Made by a program: the position numbers and the translations under genes
Source: Actinoplanes sp. DH11
GTDB taxonomy: Bacteria > Actinomycetota > Actinomycetes > Mycobacteriales > Micromonosporaceae
Direction of reading: 5' to 3'
DNA length: 64,000 nucleotides
Assembly (NCBI RefSeq): GCF_020873875.1
Contig: NZ_JAHWGU010000001.1
Span: 372,001 to 436,000, forward strand
Shown here: positions 37,866-48,596 of the stretch, piece after piece
Position numbering within the stretch: the first letter of the stretch is position 1
How the letters are laid out: each line of letters starts with the position of its first letter
Notes under the pieces: generated by a model
Told to the model about the DNA's origin: nothing
What the model saw: the letters and a program-made list of their open reading frames with translations, nothing else
Database searches by the model: none

Positions 37866-40085
37866 TCATGGCTGGTGCGTTTCCGCGTACGCCTCCAGCC
37901 AGGCCACCTGGGTGGGGTCCAGCGACGCCCGCACCCGCCGCCGGGCGGCCGCCACGTTCGCCGCGGTCACCGTCGACGCCTCCAGCGAGTCCCGCATCGC
38001 GGCCAGCGCCGACTCCCGGATCAGCGCGGCGCAGTCGGCTGCCGAGAAGCCCTCCAGGTCGGCGCCGAGTTCGTCCAGGTCGACCGCCGGATCCAGTGGC
38101 ACCGACCGGGCCGACGCCCGCAGGATCGCCGCCCGCGCCTCGCCGTCCGGTGGCGGCACGTAGACCAGCCGCTCCAACCGGCCCGGCCGCAGCAGTGCCG
38201 GGTCGATCAGGTCCGGCCGGTTGGTGGCGCCGATGACCACGACGTTGCGCAGGTCCTCCACCCCGTCCAGCTCGGTGAGCAGCGCGGCCACCACACGGTC
38301 CGCGGTGCCGCCGTCGGTGGCCTGACCCCGGGTCGGCGCGAGCGCGTCCACCTCGTCCAGGAAGACCAGGGTCGGCGCCGCCTCCCGGGCCCGGCGGAAC
38401 AGCTCCCGCACCGCGCGCTCGCTGTCACCCACCCATTTGCTGAGCAGCTCGGCGCCCTTCACCGACAGCACGTTCGCCTTGCCGGTGCCGGCGATCGCCT
38501 TCACCAGGTAGGTCTTGCCGCAGCCGGGCGGGCCGTAGAGCAGCACGCCGCGCGGCGGTGACACCCCGAGCCGGGCGAACGTGTCCGGGTAGGTCAGCGG
38601 CCACAGCACCGACTCGGTGAGCACCTGCTTCACCTCGACCATGTCGCCGACGTCGTCGAGCGTCACCTCGGCCACCTCGAGGGTGGACTCGGCCATCGAG
38701 GTGGGGCGGACCACGTCCAGCGCCGCCTCGAAGTCGGCCATGGTGACGGTGGGCGAGTCCGGCACGGTGCCGTTGCCGACGTGACGCAGCGCCGCGCGCA
38801 CCCCGGCCTCGCGGGTGAGCGCGCCCAGGTCGGCGGCGACAAATCCGGGGGTACGCCCGGCGACGTCGTCCAGGCGCACATCCTCGGCGAGCGGCATCCC
38901 GCGGGTCAGCACGCCCAGCTGCTCGCGGCGCATCGCCGCGTCCGGCAACGGGACGGTCAGCTGCACCGCGAGCAGGTCCGGTGCCCGCAGCGCCGGATCC
39001 ACCGACTCGGGCCGGCTGGTCGTGCAGATCACCGCCGCGCCGCCGGCGACCGTCTCCGCCACCACCTGCCGGAACACCGTGGAGATCGGGCCCGGCTCCT
39101 CCCGCGGCGCCAGCGACTCCACGTCCGAGATCAGCAGGACCGCCGGGCGCTCGGCGAGCACCTCCCGGCCCAGCTCCCGCAGCCGGGCCGCCGCCGCGTT
39201 GTTGGTGAGCGCGGCCAGCTCCGGGCCCCAGACCGGGTGCACCTTCGCACCGACCTCGGCGCCCACCGCCCGGACCAGCGCCGACTTGCCGGAACCGGAC
39301 GGTCCGGAGATCAGCACGCCGAGCGTGACCTTGGTGCCCAGCCGAGCCAGCACCTCACCGTGGTTGAAGCCCAGGTCGAGCAGTTCTTCCAGCTCCTTGG
39401 CCTGGGCGCGGAGGCCGGGCAGGTCGTCCAGGCCGGGCGGCGGCACCTCCGGGTCGGTGGAGGCGGGTGCGCCGGTGACCGGCGAGACCGCGGCCGGCGT
39501 CGGGCCGGCCGTGACCGGACCGTCCTGCCAGGCCACGACCGTGTCCATGGTGACCAGCGCGGCGTCCGGGCCGGACAGTTCGGTGACGGTCAGCAGGGCG
39601 CTCGTCCACGCGTACCCCACCCGGTTGGCGAGGCTGCGCCGCGCCGCCTCGACCAGGCCGCGGTCCGCCGCGCCGGGCAGCACGTCCTGCGGGAGCAGCG
39701 AGACGTCGTCGCCGGTGCTGACGACCTTGCCGAGCAGGGCCAGGCGCAGCATCTCCGGTGACACCACCGCGACGATCTCCACCGGACCGGTGAGCGTCAC
39801 CCGGCGTGCCTCGACCACCGGTGCCGGTGTGACGGTGACCTGGCCGCCGTCGCGCAGGCCCAGGTTGCCCAGGATCAGGTCGTCGGCGTAGAGCAGGGCC
39901 CGGCTCGCCGACGCCTCCGCCCGGGCCACCAGGCCGGCCGTGGTGCGTGCGCCGGTGAGGCGGACCGGATCGCCCGGCCGCAGCGCCAGCGCGGCCATCA
40001 CCTCCGGGTGCAGGCGGACGATGCCGCGGCGCGCATCGAGCGCGGCCGGCCGCAGCGTCACGGTCAGCGTGAGATCGTCAGCCAC
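37866..40085 (-). CDS. Cdc48/VCP-like AAA+ ATPase (Msm0858/Rv0435c type)
   Basis: A 739-aa protein. A Cdc48 N-like double-psi barrel (about residues 1-190) is followed by two AAA modules. D1 has Walker A GPSGSGKS (K267), but its Walker B reads LLISDVES (D321, V322) where a DE pair is expected, and its second-region-of-homology lacks the usual LRPGR arginine finger. D2 has intact Walker A GPPGCGKT (K524), Walker B LVFLDEVDA and LLRPGRLERL. It probably unfolds or remodels protein complexes. GTG 40085 with CGGAGGC upstream is preferred to the frame's earlier start at 40175. Confidence 0.9.
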   Translation of the reverse strand: MADDLTLTVTLRPAALDARRGIVRLHPEVMAALALRPGDPVRLTGARTTAGLVARAEASASRALLYADDLILGNLGLRDGGQVTVTPAPVVEARRVTLTGPVEIVAVVSPEMLRLALLGKVVSTGDDVSLLPQDVLPGAADRGLVEAARRSLANRVGYAWTSALLTVTELSGPDAALVTMDTVVAWQDGPVTAGPTPAAVSPVTGAPASTDPEVPPPGLDDLPGLRAQAKELEELLDLGFNHGEVLARLGTKVTLGVLISGPSGSGKSALVRAVGAEVGAKVHPVWGPELAALTNNAAAARLRELGREVLAERPAVLLISDVESLAPREEPGPISTVFRQVVAETVAGGAAVICTTSRPESVDPALRAPDLLAVQLTVPLPDAAMRREQLGVLTRGMPLAEDVRLDDVAGRTPGFVAADLGALTREAGVRAALRHVGNGTVPDSPTVTMADFEAALDVVRPTSMAESTLEVAEVTLDDVGDMVEVKQVLTESVLWPLTYPDTFARLGVSPPRGVLLYGPPGCGKTYLVKAIAGTGKANVLSVKGAELLSKWVGDSERAVRELFRRAREAAPTLVFLDEVDALAPTRGQATDGGTADRVVAALLTELDGVEDLRNVVVIGATNRPDLIDPALLRPGRLERLVYVPPPDGEARAAILRASARSVPLDPAVDLDELGADLEGFSAADCAALIRESALAAMRDSLEASTVTAANVAAARRRVRASLDPTQVAWLEAYAETHQP

Positions 40086-40193
40086 GCGGAAGCCTCCGGG
40101 TTGATCGTCAGGGCCCTCGGACGTCCACGCTATCCGCCGCGCGCCCCTCGGGCTTGCCTGCGGGTTCACAGGCATCGCTCAGCCGGTCCGGAC

Positions 40194-40199
40194 TAGCGT
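40194..40199 (+). promoter_or_regulatory. -10 box (TAGCGT) of the hydrolase-ABC fusion gene
   Basis: TAGCGT ends 7 nt before ATG 40207. A transcript starting there would be leaderless, which argues against the in-frame GTG at 40198. Confidence 0.55.
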
Positions 40200-40206
40200 G
40201 GGCGCC

Positions 40207-42978
40207 ATGTCTGCCCTGACCGCCGGGTTGCGCAAGCTGCCCCGGCTGACCCGGCGCCGGGCGATCGTCGCCGCGGTGGTTCTCGTGCTGCTCGCCGCCG
40301 CGGCCGTCTGGGTGGTGCGCTCCGACGACCAGGAGTGGATCGCCGAGGACCTGCGCCTGACCGTCCGCTCCGGCCCGGCCGGTGACGAGCCGGTCGACCT
40401 GGACGCGCGCTTCTACCTCCCGGAGGGCCGGTCCGGCAAGGTTCCGGCGGTCCTGCTGGCGCACGGGTTCGGCGGCACCAAGAGCTCGGTCAGCTCGGAC
40501 GCGGAGTCCCTGGCGTCCCGGGGCTACGCGGTGCTGACCTGGACCGCCCGCGGGTTCGGCCGCAGCGGCGGGGAGATCCACCTGGACAACCCGGACTACG
40601 AGGTCAAGGACGCCCAGGGCCTGCTCGACTGGCTGGCGGCCCGCCCCGAGGTGGCGACCGACGCGGCCGGCGATCCCACGGTCGGCGTGGTCGGCGGGTC
40701 CTACGGCGGCGCCCTCGCCCTGCTGCTGGCCGGTCAGGACCAGCGGGTCGACGCGATCGTCCCGTCGATCACCTGGAACGACCTGGGCACCGCGTTCCTG
40801 CCGCAGTCCGCGGCCGTCGACACGACAGGCGTGTTCAAGAAGTCGTGGGCCGGCCTGTTCTTCGGCAACGGCTCCTCCTCGGCCGAGGAGCTGCTCATGC
40901 CGCAGCGGGCGCCGGTCCCGGTCACCGGCGACCCGGCGTGCGGGCGCTTCGCCGCCGACGTCTGCGGGGCGTACCTGCAGATGGCGACGACCGGCGTCCC
41001 GGACGAGAAGACCCTCGCCCTGCTCCGCAAGTCCAGCCCGGCCACCGTGCTCGACAAGATCAAGGCGCCGGCGCTGCTGATCCAGGGTGCGGTCGACACG
41101 CTCTTCCCGCTCTCCGAGGCGGACGCGAACGCCCGCGGGATCGCCGCGACCGGCACCCCGGTGCGGGTGGCCTGGTTCACCGGCGGGCACGACGGCGGCG
41201 CCGGGCCGACCTCCGACTCCGACCGGGTCAAATACCTCACCGTCCAGTGGCTCGACCACTACCTGAAGGGCGAGGGTGACCCGCCCGGTGACGGTTTCAC
41301 CTGGTCACGGGTGGCCGGTTTCAGCGCGCTCGACCGGGGCCTGGTGACCAACGGGTACTCCGCGGACGCGTACCCCGGAATGGCCGGAACCGGACGCACC
41401 CAGATCTCTCTCGCCGGCGAGGCGCAGCCCGTCGCGAACCCGCCGAACGGCAATCCCGGCGCGCTGAGCTCGCTCCCCGGCATCGGCGGTCGCCTCACCT
41501 CGGTGCTCAGCGGTGGCGTCGCGATGGACGTTCCCGGTCAGTTCGCCAGCTTCACCTCCGAGCCGCTGCCGGCCGGCGTCGAGGTCGGCGGCTCGCCGGC
41601 GCTGCGGCTGCGTGCCGCCTCACCGACCGGCGAGGCGACGCTCTTCGTCAAGCTCTACGACGTCGACCAGAACGGCGCGGCCACCCTGAGCGCCGGCCTG
41701 GTCGCGCCGGTGCGGCTCACCGGCCTGCCGGCCCGCATCGAGCAGGCGCAACCGGTGACCGTCACCCTGCCGGCAGTCGTGCGCCGGATCGAGGCCGGGC
41801 ACACCCTGCGCGTCGCCGTCGCCACCTCCGACCAGGCGTTTCTCACCCCGGCGCAGCCGGCCACGTACACCGTCGCGGTCGAACCCGAACTCACCCTGCC
41901 CACCCTGACCGGCACGCCGATCGCCTCGCCGGCGGCGATCTGGTGGTACGCGCTCGCCGGCGTCGTCGCCGCCATCCTGATCGGCCTGGCGGTGGTCCTG
42001 CTGGTGATCCGCCGCCGGCACCGCCGCCGGGAGATCTCCGTGCACGAGGCGTACGCGGAGACGCCGCTCGTCGTGAACGGGCTGCGCAAGGCCTACGGCG
42101 ACGGGTTCGTGGCGGTGCAGGAGATCGGCTTCACCGTCGAGCGGGGCCAGGTCGTCGGCCTGCTCGGCCCGAACGGCGCCGGCAAGACCACCACGCTGCG
42201 GGTGCTGATGGGCCTGACCACGCCGACCGCCGGTGAGATCTACGTGTTCGGGCACCGGCTCGTCCCGGGCGCGCCAATCCTGTCCCGGGTCGGCGCGCTC
42301 GTCGAGGGCCCCGGCTTCCTGCCGCACCTCACCGGGCACCAGAACCTCCAGGCGTACTGGCAGGCCACCGGCCGGCCCTGGGCGGACGCCCGCTTCGACG
42401 AGGCGCTGGAGATCGCCGGCCTGGGCGCCTCGGTGCACCGGCGGACCAAGAACTACAGCCACGGCATGCGGCAGCGACTCGCCATCGCGCAGGCCATGCT
42501 CGGCCTGCCCGAGCTGCTGGTCCTCGACGAACCCACGGACGGGCTCGACCCGCCGCAGATCGCCGAGATGCGCCGCGTCCTGCAGCGTTACGCCACCGAC
42601 GGCCGGGCCGTGCTCGTCTCCAGCCACCTGCTCGCCGAGGTGGAACAAACCTGCACCCACGCCGTCGTCGTCAACAAGGGCCGGATCGTCGCGTCCGGCC
42701 CGGTCGACGACATCGTCGGTGACTCGCCGTCGGTGCAGCTCGACGTCAGTGACGTACCGGCCGCCACCCGGGTCCTCGAAGAGCTCGGCGTGCGCTCGGT
42801 GACGCCGGAGGGCCCGTCCGGCCTGATCGTCGACATGAACGGCACGCCCCGCGCCGCACTCGTCGCCTCCCTGGTCTCCGCCGGGGTGGGCGTCGACCGG
42901 CTGGTGCCGCGCCGCCGGCTCGAAGACGCCTTCCTGGCCCTGGTGGGCGACAACTCGCGGGGAAGTGGGGACCGATGA
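40207..42978 (+). CDS. Fusion: membrane-anchored S15/CocE-like alpha/beta hydrolase joined to an ABC ATPase
   Basis: A 923-aa protein. An N-terminal membrane helix lies near residues 15-37. An alpha/beta hydrolase of the X-Pro dipeptidyl-peptidase S15/CocE type follows (about 45-380), with nucleophile Ser165 in GGSYGG and likely Asp297 (GAVDTLF) and His328 (TGGHDGG). A jelly-roll-like S15 C-terminal region covers about 400-565. A second membrane helix is at about 577-600. A complete ABC ATPase follows (about 617-830; K660 in GPNGAGKTTTL, YSHGMRQRL, LLVLDEP). The hydrolase would be outside and the ATPase inside. It overlaps its permease by ATGA. The substrate is unknown; it could be a peptide or ester. 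Confidence 0.9.
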   Translation: MSALTAGLRKLPRLTRRRAIVAAVVLVLLAAAAVWVVRSDDQEWIAEDLRLTVRSGPAGDEPVDLDARFYLPEGRSGKVPAVLLAHGFGGTKSSVSSDAESLASRGYAVLTWTARGFGRSGGEIHLDNPDYEVKDAQGLLDWLAARPEVATDAAGDPTVGVVGGSYGGALALLLAGQDQRVDAIVPSITWNDLGTAFLPQSAAVDTTGVFKKSWAGLFFGNGSSSAEELLMPQRAPVPVTGDPACGRFAADVCGAYLQMATTGVPDEKTLALLRKSSPATVLDKIKAPALLIQGAVDTLFPLSEADANARGIAATGTPVRVAWFTGGHDGGAGPTSDSDRVKYLTVQWLDHYLKGEGDPPGDGFTWSRVAGFSALDRGLVTNGYSADAYPGMAGTGRTQISLAGEAQPVANPPNGNPGALSSLPGIGGRLTSVLSGGVAMDVPGQFASFTSEPLPAGVEVGGSPALRLRAASPTGEATLFVKLYDVDQNGAATLSAGLVAPVRLTGLPARIEQAQPVTVTLPAVVRRIEAGHTLRVAVATSDQAFLTPAQPATYTVAVEPELTLPTLTGTPIASPAAIWWYALAGVVAAILIGLAVVLLVIRRRHRRREISVHEAYAETPLVVNGLRKAYGDGFVAVQEIGFTVERGQVVGLLGPNGAGKTTTLRVLMGLTTPTAGEIYVFGHRLVPGAPILSRVGALVEGPGFLPHLTGHQNLQAYWQATGRPWADARFDEALEIAGLGASVHRRTKNYSHGMRQRLAIAQAMLGLPELLVLDEPTDGLDPPQIAEMRRVLQRYATDGRAVLVSSHLLAEVEQTCTHAVVVNKGRIVASGPVDDIVGDSPSVQLDVSDVPAATRVLEELGVRSVTPEGPSGLIVDMNGTPRAALVASLVSAGVGVDRLVPRRRLEDAFLALVGDNSRGSGDR

Positions 42979-43838
42979 GCGCTTCATCCGCAACCGGGTA
43001 CCGGGCGTCACGCACGCTGCCGATCTGGGCCGAGGTGCGCCGGCAGGCCTCCCGCCGCCGCACCCAGCTCGCCCTCGGCTTCATGATCCTGCTGCCGCTG
43101 ATCATGCTGGTCGCGTTCGAGATCGGTACCCCGGGCGACGACGACGACGGCGACGGTGGTGGCGCGTTCAGCAGCATCGCCGACCTCGCCACCTCCGGCG
43201 GGCTCAACTTCGCCCTCTTCGCGCTCGCCGTCTCCGCCGGCTTCCTGCTCGTCGTGGTCGTCGCCCTCTTCTTCGGCGACACCGTGGCGAGCGAGGCGAG
43301 CTGGGGCAGCCTGCGCTACCTGCTGGCGATCCCGGTGCCGCGGGCCCGGCTGCTCGGCGTCAAACTGATCGTCGCCGGGGCGTACTCGCTGTTCGCCCTT
43401 CTCCTGCTCACCGGCACCGGCCTGCTCATCGGCACCCTGCGGTACGGCTGGGGCCCGCTGGGCAGCACCATTGCCGCCGAGGTCCCCTCCTCGCAGGGCC
43501 TGCTGCGGCTGCTCGGCATCGTCGCCTACCTGGCCGTCACGCTGCTCGTCGTCGCCGGTCTCGCCTTCCTGCTGTCCGTGCTGACCGACGCCGCCCTGGG
43601 CGCCGTCGGCGGGGCCGTGATGCTCTGGATCCTCTCCAGCATCCTGGACCAGATCACTGCGCTGGGCGCCCTGCGCAACCTGCTGCCCACCCACTACACG
43701 GACGCTTGGCGGGGGCTGCTCTCCACCCCGGTCCAGACCGAGGACCTGGCGAAGGGCGCGATCTCCGCCGTCGTCTACGCGACCCTGTTCTGGGGGTTGG
43801 CGTTCTACCGCTTCACCCGCAAGGACGTGACCTCCTGA
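42975..43838 (+). CDS. ABC-2 type permease partner of the hydrolase-ABC fusion
   Basis: A 287-aa protein with about six hydrophobic helices. The first helix is followed by an acidic stretch (GDDDDGDGGG) in the outer loop. The GDTVASEASWGSLRYLLAIPVPR segment is the conserved loop of ABC-2 permeases that meets the ATPase. ATG 42975 overlaps the fusion gene stop by 4 nt, so the two are translated together. With the ATPase domain upstream this makes a complete exporter (homodimer or with the fused subunit) linked to an external hydrolase. Confidence 0.88.
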   Translation: MSASSATGYRASRTLPIWAEVRRQASRRRTQLALGFMILLPLIMLVAFEIGTPGDDDDGDGGGAFSSIADLATSGGLNFALFALAVSAGFLLVVVVALFFGDTVASEASWGSLRYLLAIPVPRARLLGVKLIVAGAYSLFALLLLTGTGLLIGTLRYGWGPLGSTIAAEVPSSQGLLRLLGIVAYLAVTLLVVAGLAFLLSVLTDAALGAVGGAVMLWILSSILDQITALGALRNLLPTHYTDAWRGLLSTPVQTEDLAKGAISAVVYATLFWGLAFYRFTRKDVTS

Positions 43839-43940
43839 CATCGGCCGGGGAGTTTCCGGGCAGACGACTTGCTCACAGCTCGGGAACTCGTGGTGATGAT
43901 GGTGGGATCTCGTCGTAAGCTTCGGGAAACAACTGAATAC

Positions 43941-44072
43941 CTCATCCAGAGGGGCAGAGGGAACGGCCCGATGAAGCCCCGGCAACCACCGTGCATGTCT
44001 CGATGACGAGGCCGCGCCCGGCAGGTGCTAATTCCGTCCCCGTTCCGGCAGGTCGCCGCGGGGAAAGATGAG
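43941..44072 (+). ncRNA. SAM-I (S-box) riboswitch
   Basis: The conserved S-box core is present in order: CTCATC (P1 5' side, 43941-43946), GAGGG(A)ACGGCCCGATGAA, GCCCCGGCAACC, GGTGCTAATTCC, a P4 pair CCCCG/CGGGG (44038-44042 with 44059-44063), AAA, and GATGAG (44067-44072), which closes P1. P2 pairs GGGGC (43951-43955) with GCCCC (43976-43980). No intrinsic terminator follows; instead P1 runs into the thrC ribosome binding site (AGAGGAAA, 44071-44078). This suggests SAM-dependent control of translation initiation (inference). Confidence 0.92.
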
Positions 44073-44084
44073 AGGAAAGCCTCG

Positions 44085-45368
44085 ATGACGTCTGCCGTCA
44101 GTGCACCCGCAACCACCTCCAGCTCGCCCGCTCGCGGGTTGATCTGTCGCGCCTGCGGTGCCGAGTACCCGCTCGCCGCGCAGCACGCTTGTTACGAATG
44201 TTTCGGCCCGCTCGAGGTCGCCTACGACGAGGCGGCGCTCGCGCGGGTGACCCGGGCCGAGATCGAGGCGGGCCCGCAGAACATCTGGCGGTACGCGGCG
44301 CTGCTCCCGGCCGGCCAGGACCCGGCCACCCGGGTGACGCTGGACCCGGGCCTGACCCCGCTGGTGAGTGCTCCGGCGCTGGCCGCGGCGATCGGCCTGC
44401 GGGCGCCGCTGTGGGTGAAGGACGATTCGCAGAACCCGACACACTCGTTCAAGGACCGGGTCGTCTCGGTGGCCCTGACCGCGGCCCGGGAGCTGGGCTT
44501 CACCCGGTTCTCCTGCGCCTCCACCGGCAACCTGGCGAACTCGGTGGCCGCGCACGCCGCCCGCGCCGGGGTGCCGAGCATCGTCTTCATCCCGTCCGAC
44601 CTGGAGCAGGGCAAGATCATCACGACCGCTGTCTACGGCGGTGACCTGGTCGCGATCGACGGGTCCTACGACGACGTGAACCGGCTGTGCAGCGAGCTCG
44701 TGGAGACTGACGAGTTCGAGGACACCGCGTTCGTGAACGTGAACGTGCGGCCGTTCTACGCCGAGGGTTCGAAGACCCTGGGGTACGAGGTGGCCGAGCA
44801 GCTGGGCTGGCGCATCCCGGCCCAGGTGGTCATCCCGATGGCTTCCGGCGAGCTGCTGACCAAGATCGACAAGGCGTTCAGCGAGCTGGTCGAGATCGGA
44901 CTCGTGGAGGCGCCGGAGGGCGGCTGGACCGTGTTCGGCGCGCAGTCGCAGGGCTGCAACCCGATCGCGACCGCGCTGCACAACGACACCGATGTGATCA
45001 CTCCGGTGAAGCCGACCGGCATCGCGAAGTCGTTGAACATCGGTGACCCGGCCGCCGGGCCGTACGCGATCGAGGCGGTCAAGCGCACCGGTGGCTGGAT
45101 GGACTACGCCGACGACGACGAGATCCGGGCCGGCATCAAGCTGCTCGCCGAGACGACGGGTGTCTTCGCCGAGACCGCCGGTGGCACGACGGTGGCCGTA
45201 CTCAAGAAGCTCGTCGAGAGCGGCAAGCTGGACCCGGAGAAGGAGACCGTCGTCTACAACACGGGCGAGGGTCTGAAGACTCTGGACGCGATCGCCGGCC
45301 AGGTTGGACCGACCCACACGATCAAGCCGTCGCTGAAGGGCGCGCGCGAGGCCGGCCTGCTCGGATAA
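44085..45368 (+). CDS. thrC: Threonine synthase
   Basis: A 427-aa PLP enzyme converting O-phosphohomoserine to threonine. An N-terminal four-Cys zinc ribbon (CRAC, then CYEC) is typical of actinobacterial ThrC. The PLP lysine is in PTHSFKDR; STGNLANSVAAHAAR binds the phosphate. ATG 44085 follows AGAGGAAA; the frame's GTG at 44025 lies inside the riboswitch and is not used. It is the only gene downstream of the SAM riboswitch, so threonine production would fall when SAM is high. A weak 6-bp hairpin at about 45377-45396 follows. The 234 bp after it hold only weak shadow frames. Confidence 0.94.
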   Translation: MTSAVSAPATTSSSPARGLICRACGAEYPLAAQHACYECFGPLEVAYDEAALARVTRAEIEAGPQNIWRYAALLPAGQDPATRVTLDPGLTPLVSAPALAAAIGLRAPLWVKDDSQNPTHSFKDRVVSVALTAARELGFTRFSCASTGNLANSVAAHAARAGVPSIVFIPSDLEQGKIITTAVYGGDLVAIDGSYDDVNRLCSELVETDEFEDTAFVNVNVRPFYAEGSKTLGYEVAEQLGWRIPAQVVIPMASGELLTKIDKAFSELVEIGLVEAPEGGWTVFGAQSQGCNPIATALHNDTDVITPVKPTGIAKSLNIGDPAAGPYAIEAVKRTGGWMDYADDDEIRAGIKLLAETTGVFAETAGGTTVAVLKKLVESGKLDPEKETVVYNTGEGLKTLDAIAGQVGPTHTIKPSLKGAREAGLLG

Positions 45369-45602
45369 CTGTCAGTAACCGGTTATCTGCCGGTTGTGGA
45401 GAAATACCTCCTGCGAGGACTTGCGACCCGATCTCCGGATGGGCAGGATGCTCTACGCGGGAGGACGCGACGCCGTACGAGGCTCCTCACCTGGACATTG
45501 GCGACAATCTCCGAGGAACCCAACGATCCAGCGCTGACCCACATGGCTTCGTGCCGGAGGCGCTGTGCGTCCGTCCTCCCGACCAAATCAGCCCCCGCCG
45601 CC

Positions 45603-46052
45603 TCAGCCGCTTGAGCCGCGCCGGAAGAGTCGCTGGATCCAGGGCCGCAGGGGTTCGAACTCGGGATAGTTGCCGTCGGCCAGCCCGGCCCGCTTCTCGA
45701 AGTGGTTGCGCACCCCGTAAGACCTGGTGAGCAGGATCGACCAGCCGCAGGCCAGCCAGTACGCGGGCCAGAACAGCGGACCCCACGCGGCGTACTGCGC
45801 GGCGTGCCGGCTCTCGTGGCGCAGCAGTTTCGCGCGCCGCGGATCGAGCAGCCACTCCGCGCTGCGTCTCGTGATGATCACCGAGCCGACTGTGAAGCAG
45901 GACGCCGGTGGTTTCCGGAAGCGGTAGTTCTCGGCGATCAGGATGCCGTCCGGCCCGCGCTTGATCGTGGTGCCGGTCAGCTTCGCGATCAGCAGGCCGA
46001 TGCCGGTGGTGCCGTTGACGGCGGTCAGGACCGTCCGGGTCCGCGGCCTCAT
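45603..46052 (-). CDS. Small membrane-associated protein with HExxH motif
   Basis: A 149-aa protein. The central motif [17 protein letters not shown] contains HESRH, a zinc-metallopeptidase HExxH signature. A hydrophobic segment follows ([17 protein letters not shown]), then [13 protein letters not shown] [10 protein letters not shown], where an Asn-His and Glu could be further ligands. A short hydrophobic N-terminus ([18 protein letters not shown]) may be a membrane anchor. The substrate is unknown and the family is not named with confidence. ATG 46052 overlaps the GNAT stop (TGATG), so it is translated after that gene. Confidence 0.6.
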   Translation of the reverse strand: MRPRTRTVLTAVNGTTGIGLLIAKLTGTTIKRGPDGILIAENYRFRKPPASCFTVGSVIITRRSAEWLLDPRRAKLLRHESRHAAQYAAWGPLFWPAYWLACGWSILLTRSYGVRNHFEKRAGLADGNYPEFEPLRPWIQRLFRRGSSG

Positions 46053-46558
46053 CAGATCCGCCGTCGCATCTGGAGCTCGGTGAGCGCGGGCACGGTGGGG
46101 TGCGGCAGACGGACGCCCGTGTCGGTGAAACCCAGCTTCTCGTACGCCCGGACGGCCCGCTCGTTGCCGACCACCACCTCCAGCATCAACTCGTCCCGGC
46201 CGGCCTGCAGCGACCAGTCGGCCACCGCGTCGACGAGCTGGGCCAGCACCTTGCCGCCCCGGTGTGTCGGTGTCAGGTAGACCGCGAAGACCACCGTGCA
46301 GTGTGGCTCGTCGGGCACCACGGTCCCGCCGGCGTGCCCGATGAACGGGCCGTCCTTCGGTGCGGCGACGAACTGGGCGGTCCCGAAGCCGGTGGCGGCC
46401 TGGCGGATCCGCTGCCGGTAGCTCTCGTGCGGACGGGCCGCCGCCTGGGCCAGGGTCTCCAGGAAGGCGAGCGGGCTGTCGGCGAGCATCTCCAGGCGCA
46501 GCGCACGCATCCGGCTCGTGTCGTCCGGTGTGACCCGGCGTACGGTCCAGTTGTCCAT
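46052..46558 (-). CDS. GNAT family N-acetyltransferase
   Basis: A 168-aa GNAT. Acetyl-CoA site: [23 protein letters not shown] (motif A; GGKV replaces the common GxGxG form). Motif B is [22 protein letters not shown], with Tyr as probable general acid. The N-terminus ([22 protein letters not shown]) is typical for RimI-like family members. ATG 46558 was chosen for GGAGG 5 nt upstream; starts at 46570 and 46594 are less likely. It is cotranscribed with the HExxH gene. The substrate is unknown. Confidence 0.82.
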   Translation of the reverse strand: MDNWTVRRVTPDDTSRMRALRLEMLADSPLAFLETLAQAAARPHESYRQRIRQAATGFGTAQFVAAPKDGPFIGHAGGTVVPDEPHCTVVFAVYLTPTHRGGKVLAQLVDAVADWSLQAGRDELMLEVVVGNERAVRAYEKLGFTDTGVRLPHPTVPALTELQMRRRI

Positions 46559-46666
46559 GACGTCCTCCATACCCGGCGGCACCCGCCCGGGCAACCCTGA
46601 GCTGGGCTTTCAAGATCCTTCCCGGAATGCCGGGCTCACCCGCTGGTTTCGCGGGAAGATGGATTT

Positions 46667-46693
46667 CTTGCACTCGCCACCGGGGAGTGCTAA
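46667..46693 (+). promoter_or_regulatory. CIRCE operator 1 (HrcA binding site)
   Basis: CTTGCACTC, 9 nt, GAGTGCTAA. The right arm is identical to the CIRCE consensus (TTAGCACTC-N9-GAGTGCTAA); the left arm matches at 7 of 9 positions. It lies 228 bp upstream of groEL. Confidence 0.85.
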
Positions 46694-46701
46694 ACAAGTG
46701 A

Positions 46702-48543
<1,842 letters not shown>

Positions 48544-48557
48544 GTCCAGTCGTAAGA

Positions 48558-48593
48558 ACGGGCGGTCCGCTGCGAGGCGGGCCGCCCGTTTTT
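48558..48593. terminator. Intrinsic terminator between groEL and the surface protein gene
   Basis: A 13-bp stem (48558-48570 with 48577-48589, one G-U) with a 6-nt loop is followed by a T run through 48593 in the plus direction. It ends 4 bp before the convergent gene's stop, so it can terminate groEL and possibly the other gene. Confidence 0.9.
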
Positions 48594-48596
48594 GTG

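Noticed and set aside
44025..44084. Upstream GTG start for threonine synthase
   Set aside because: It lies within the SAM riboswitch core; the ATG at 44085 has AGAGGAAA and gives the conserved zinc-ribbon start.
45383..45602. Small genes on either strand between thrC and the HExxH gene
   Set aside because: Both frames (67 and 72 aa) overlap each other on opposite strands, lack ribosome binding sites and family features, and have biased Arg/Ser composition.
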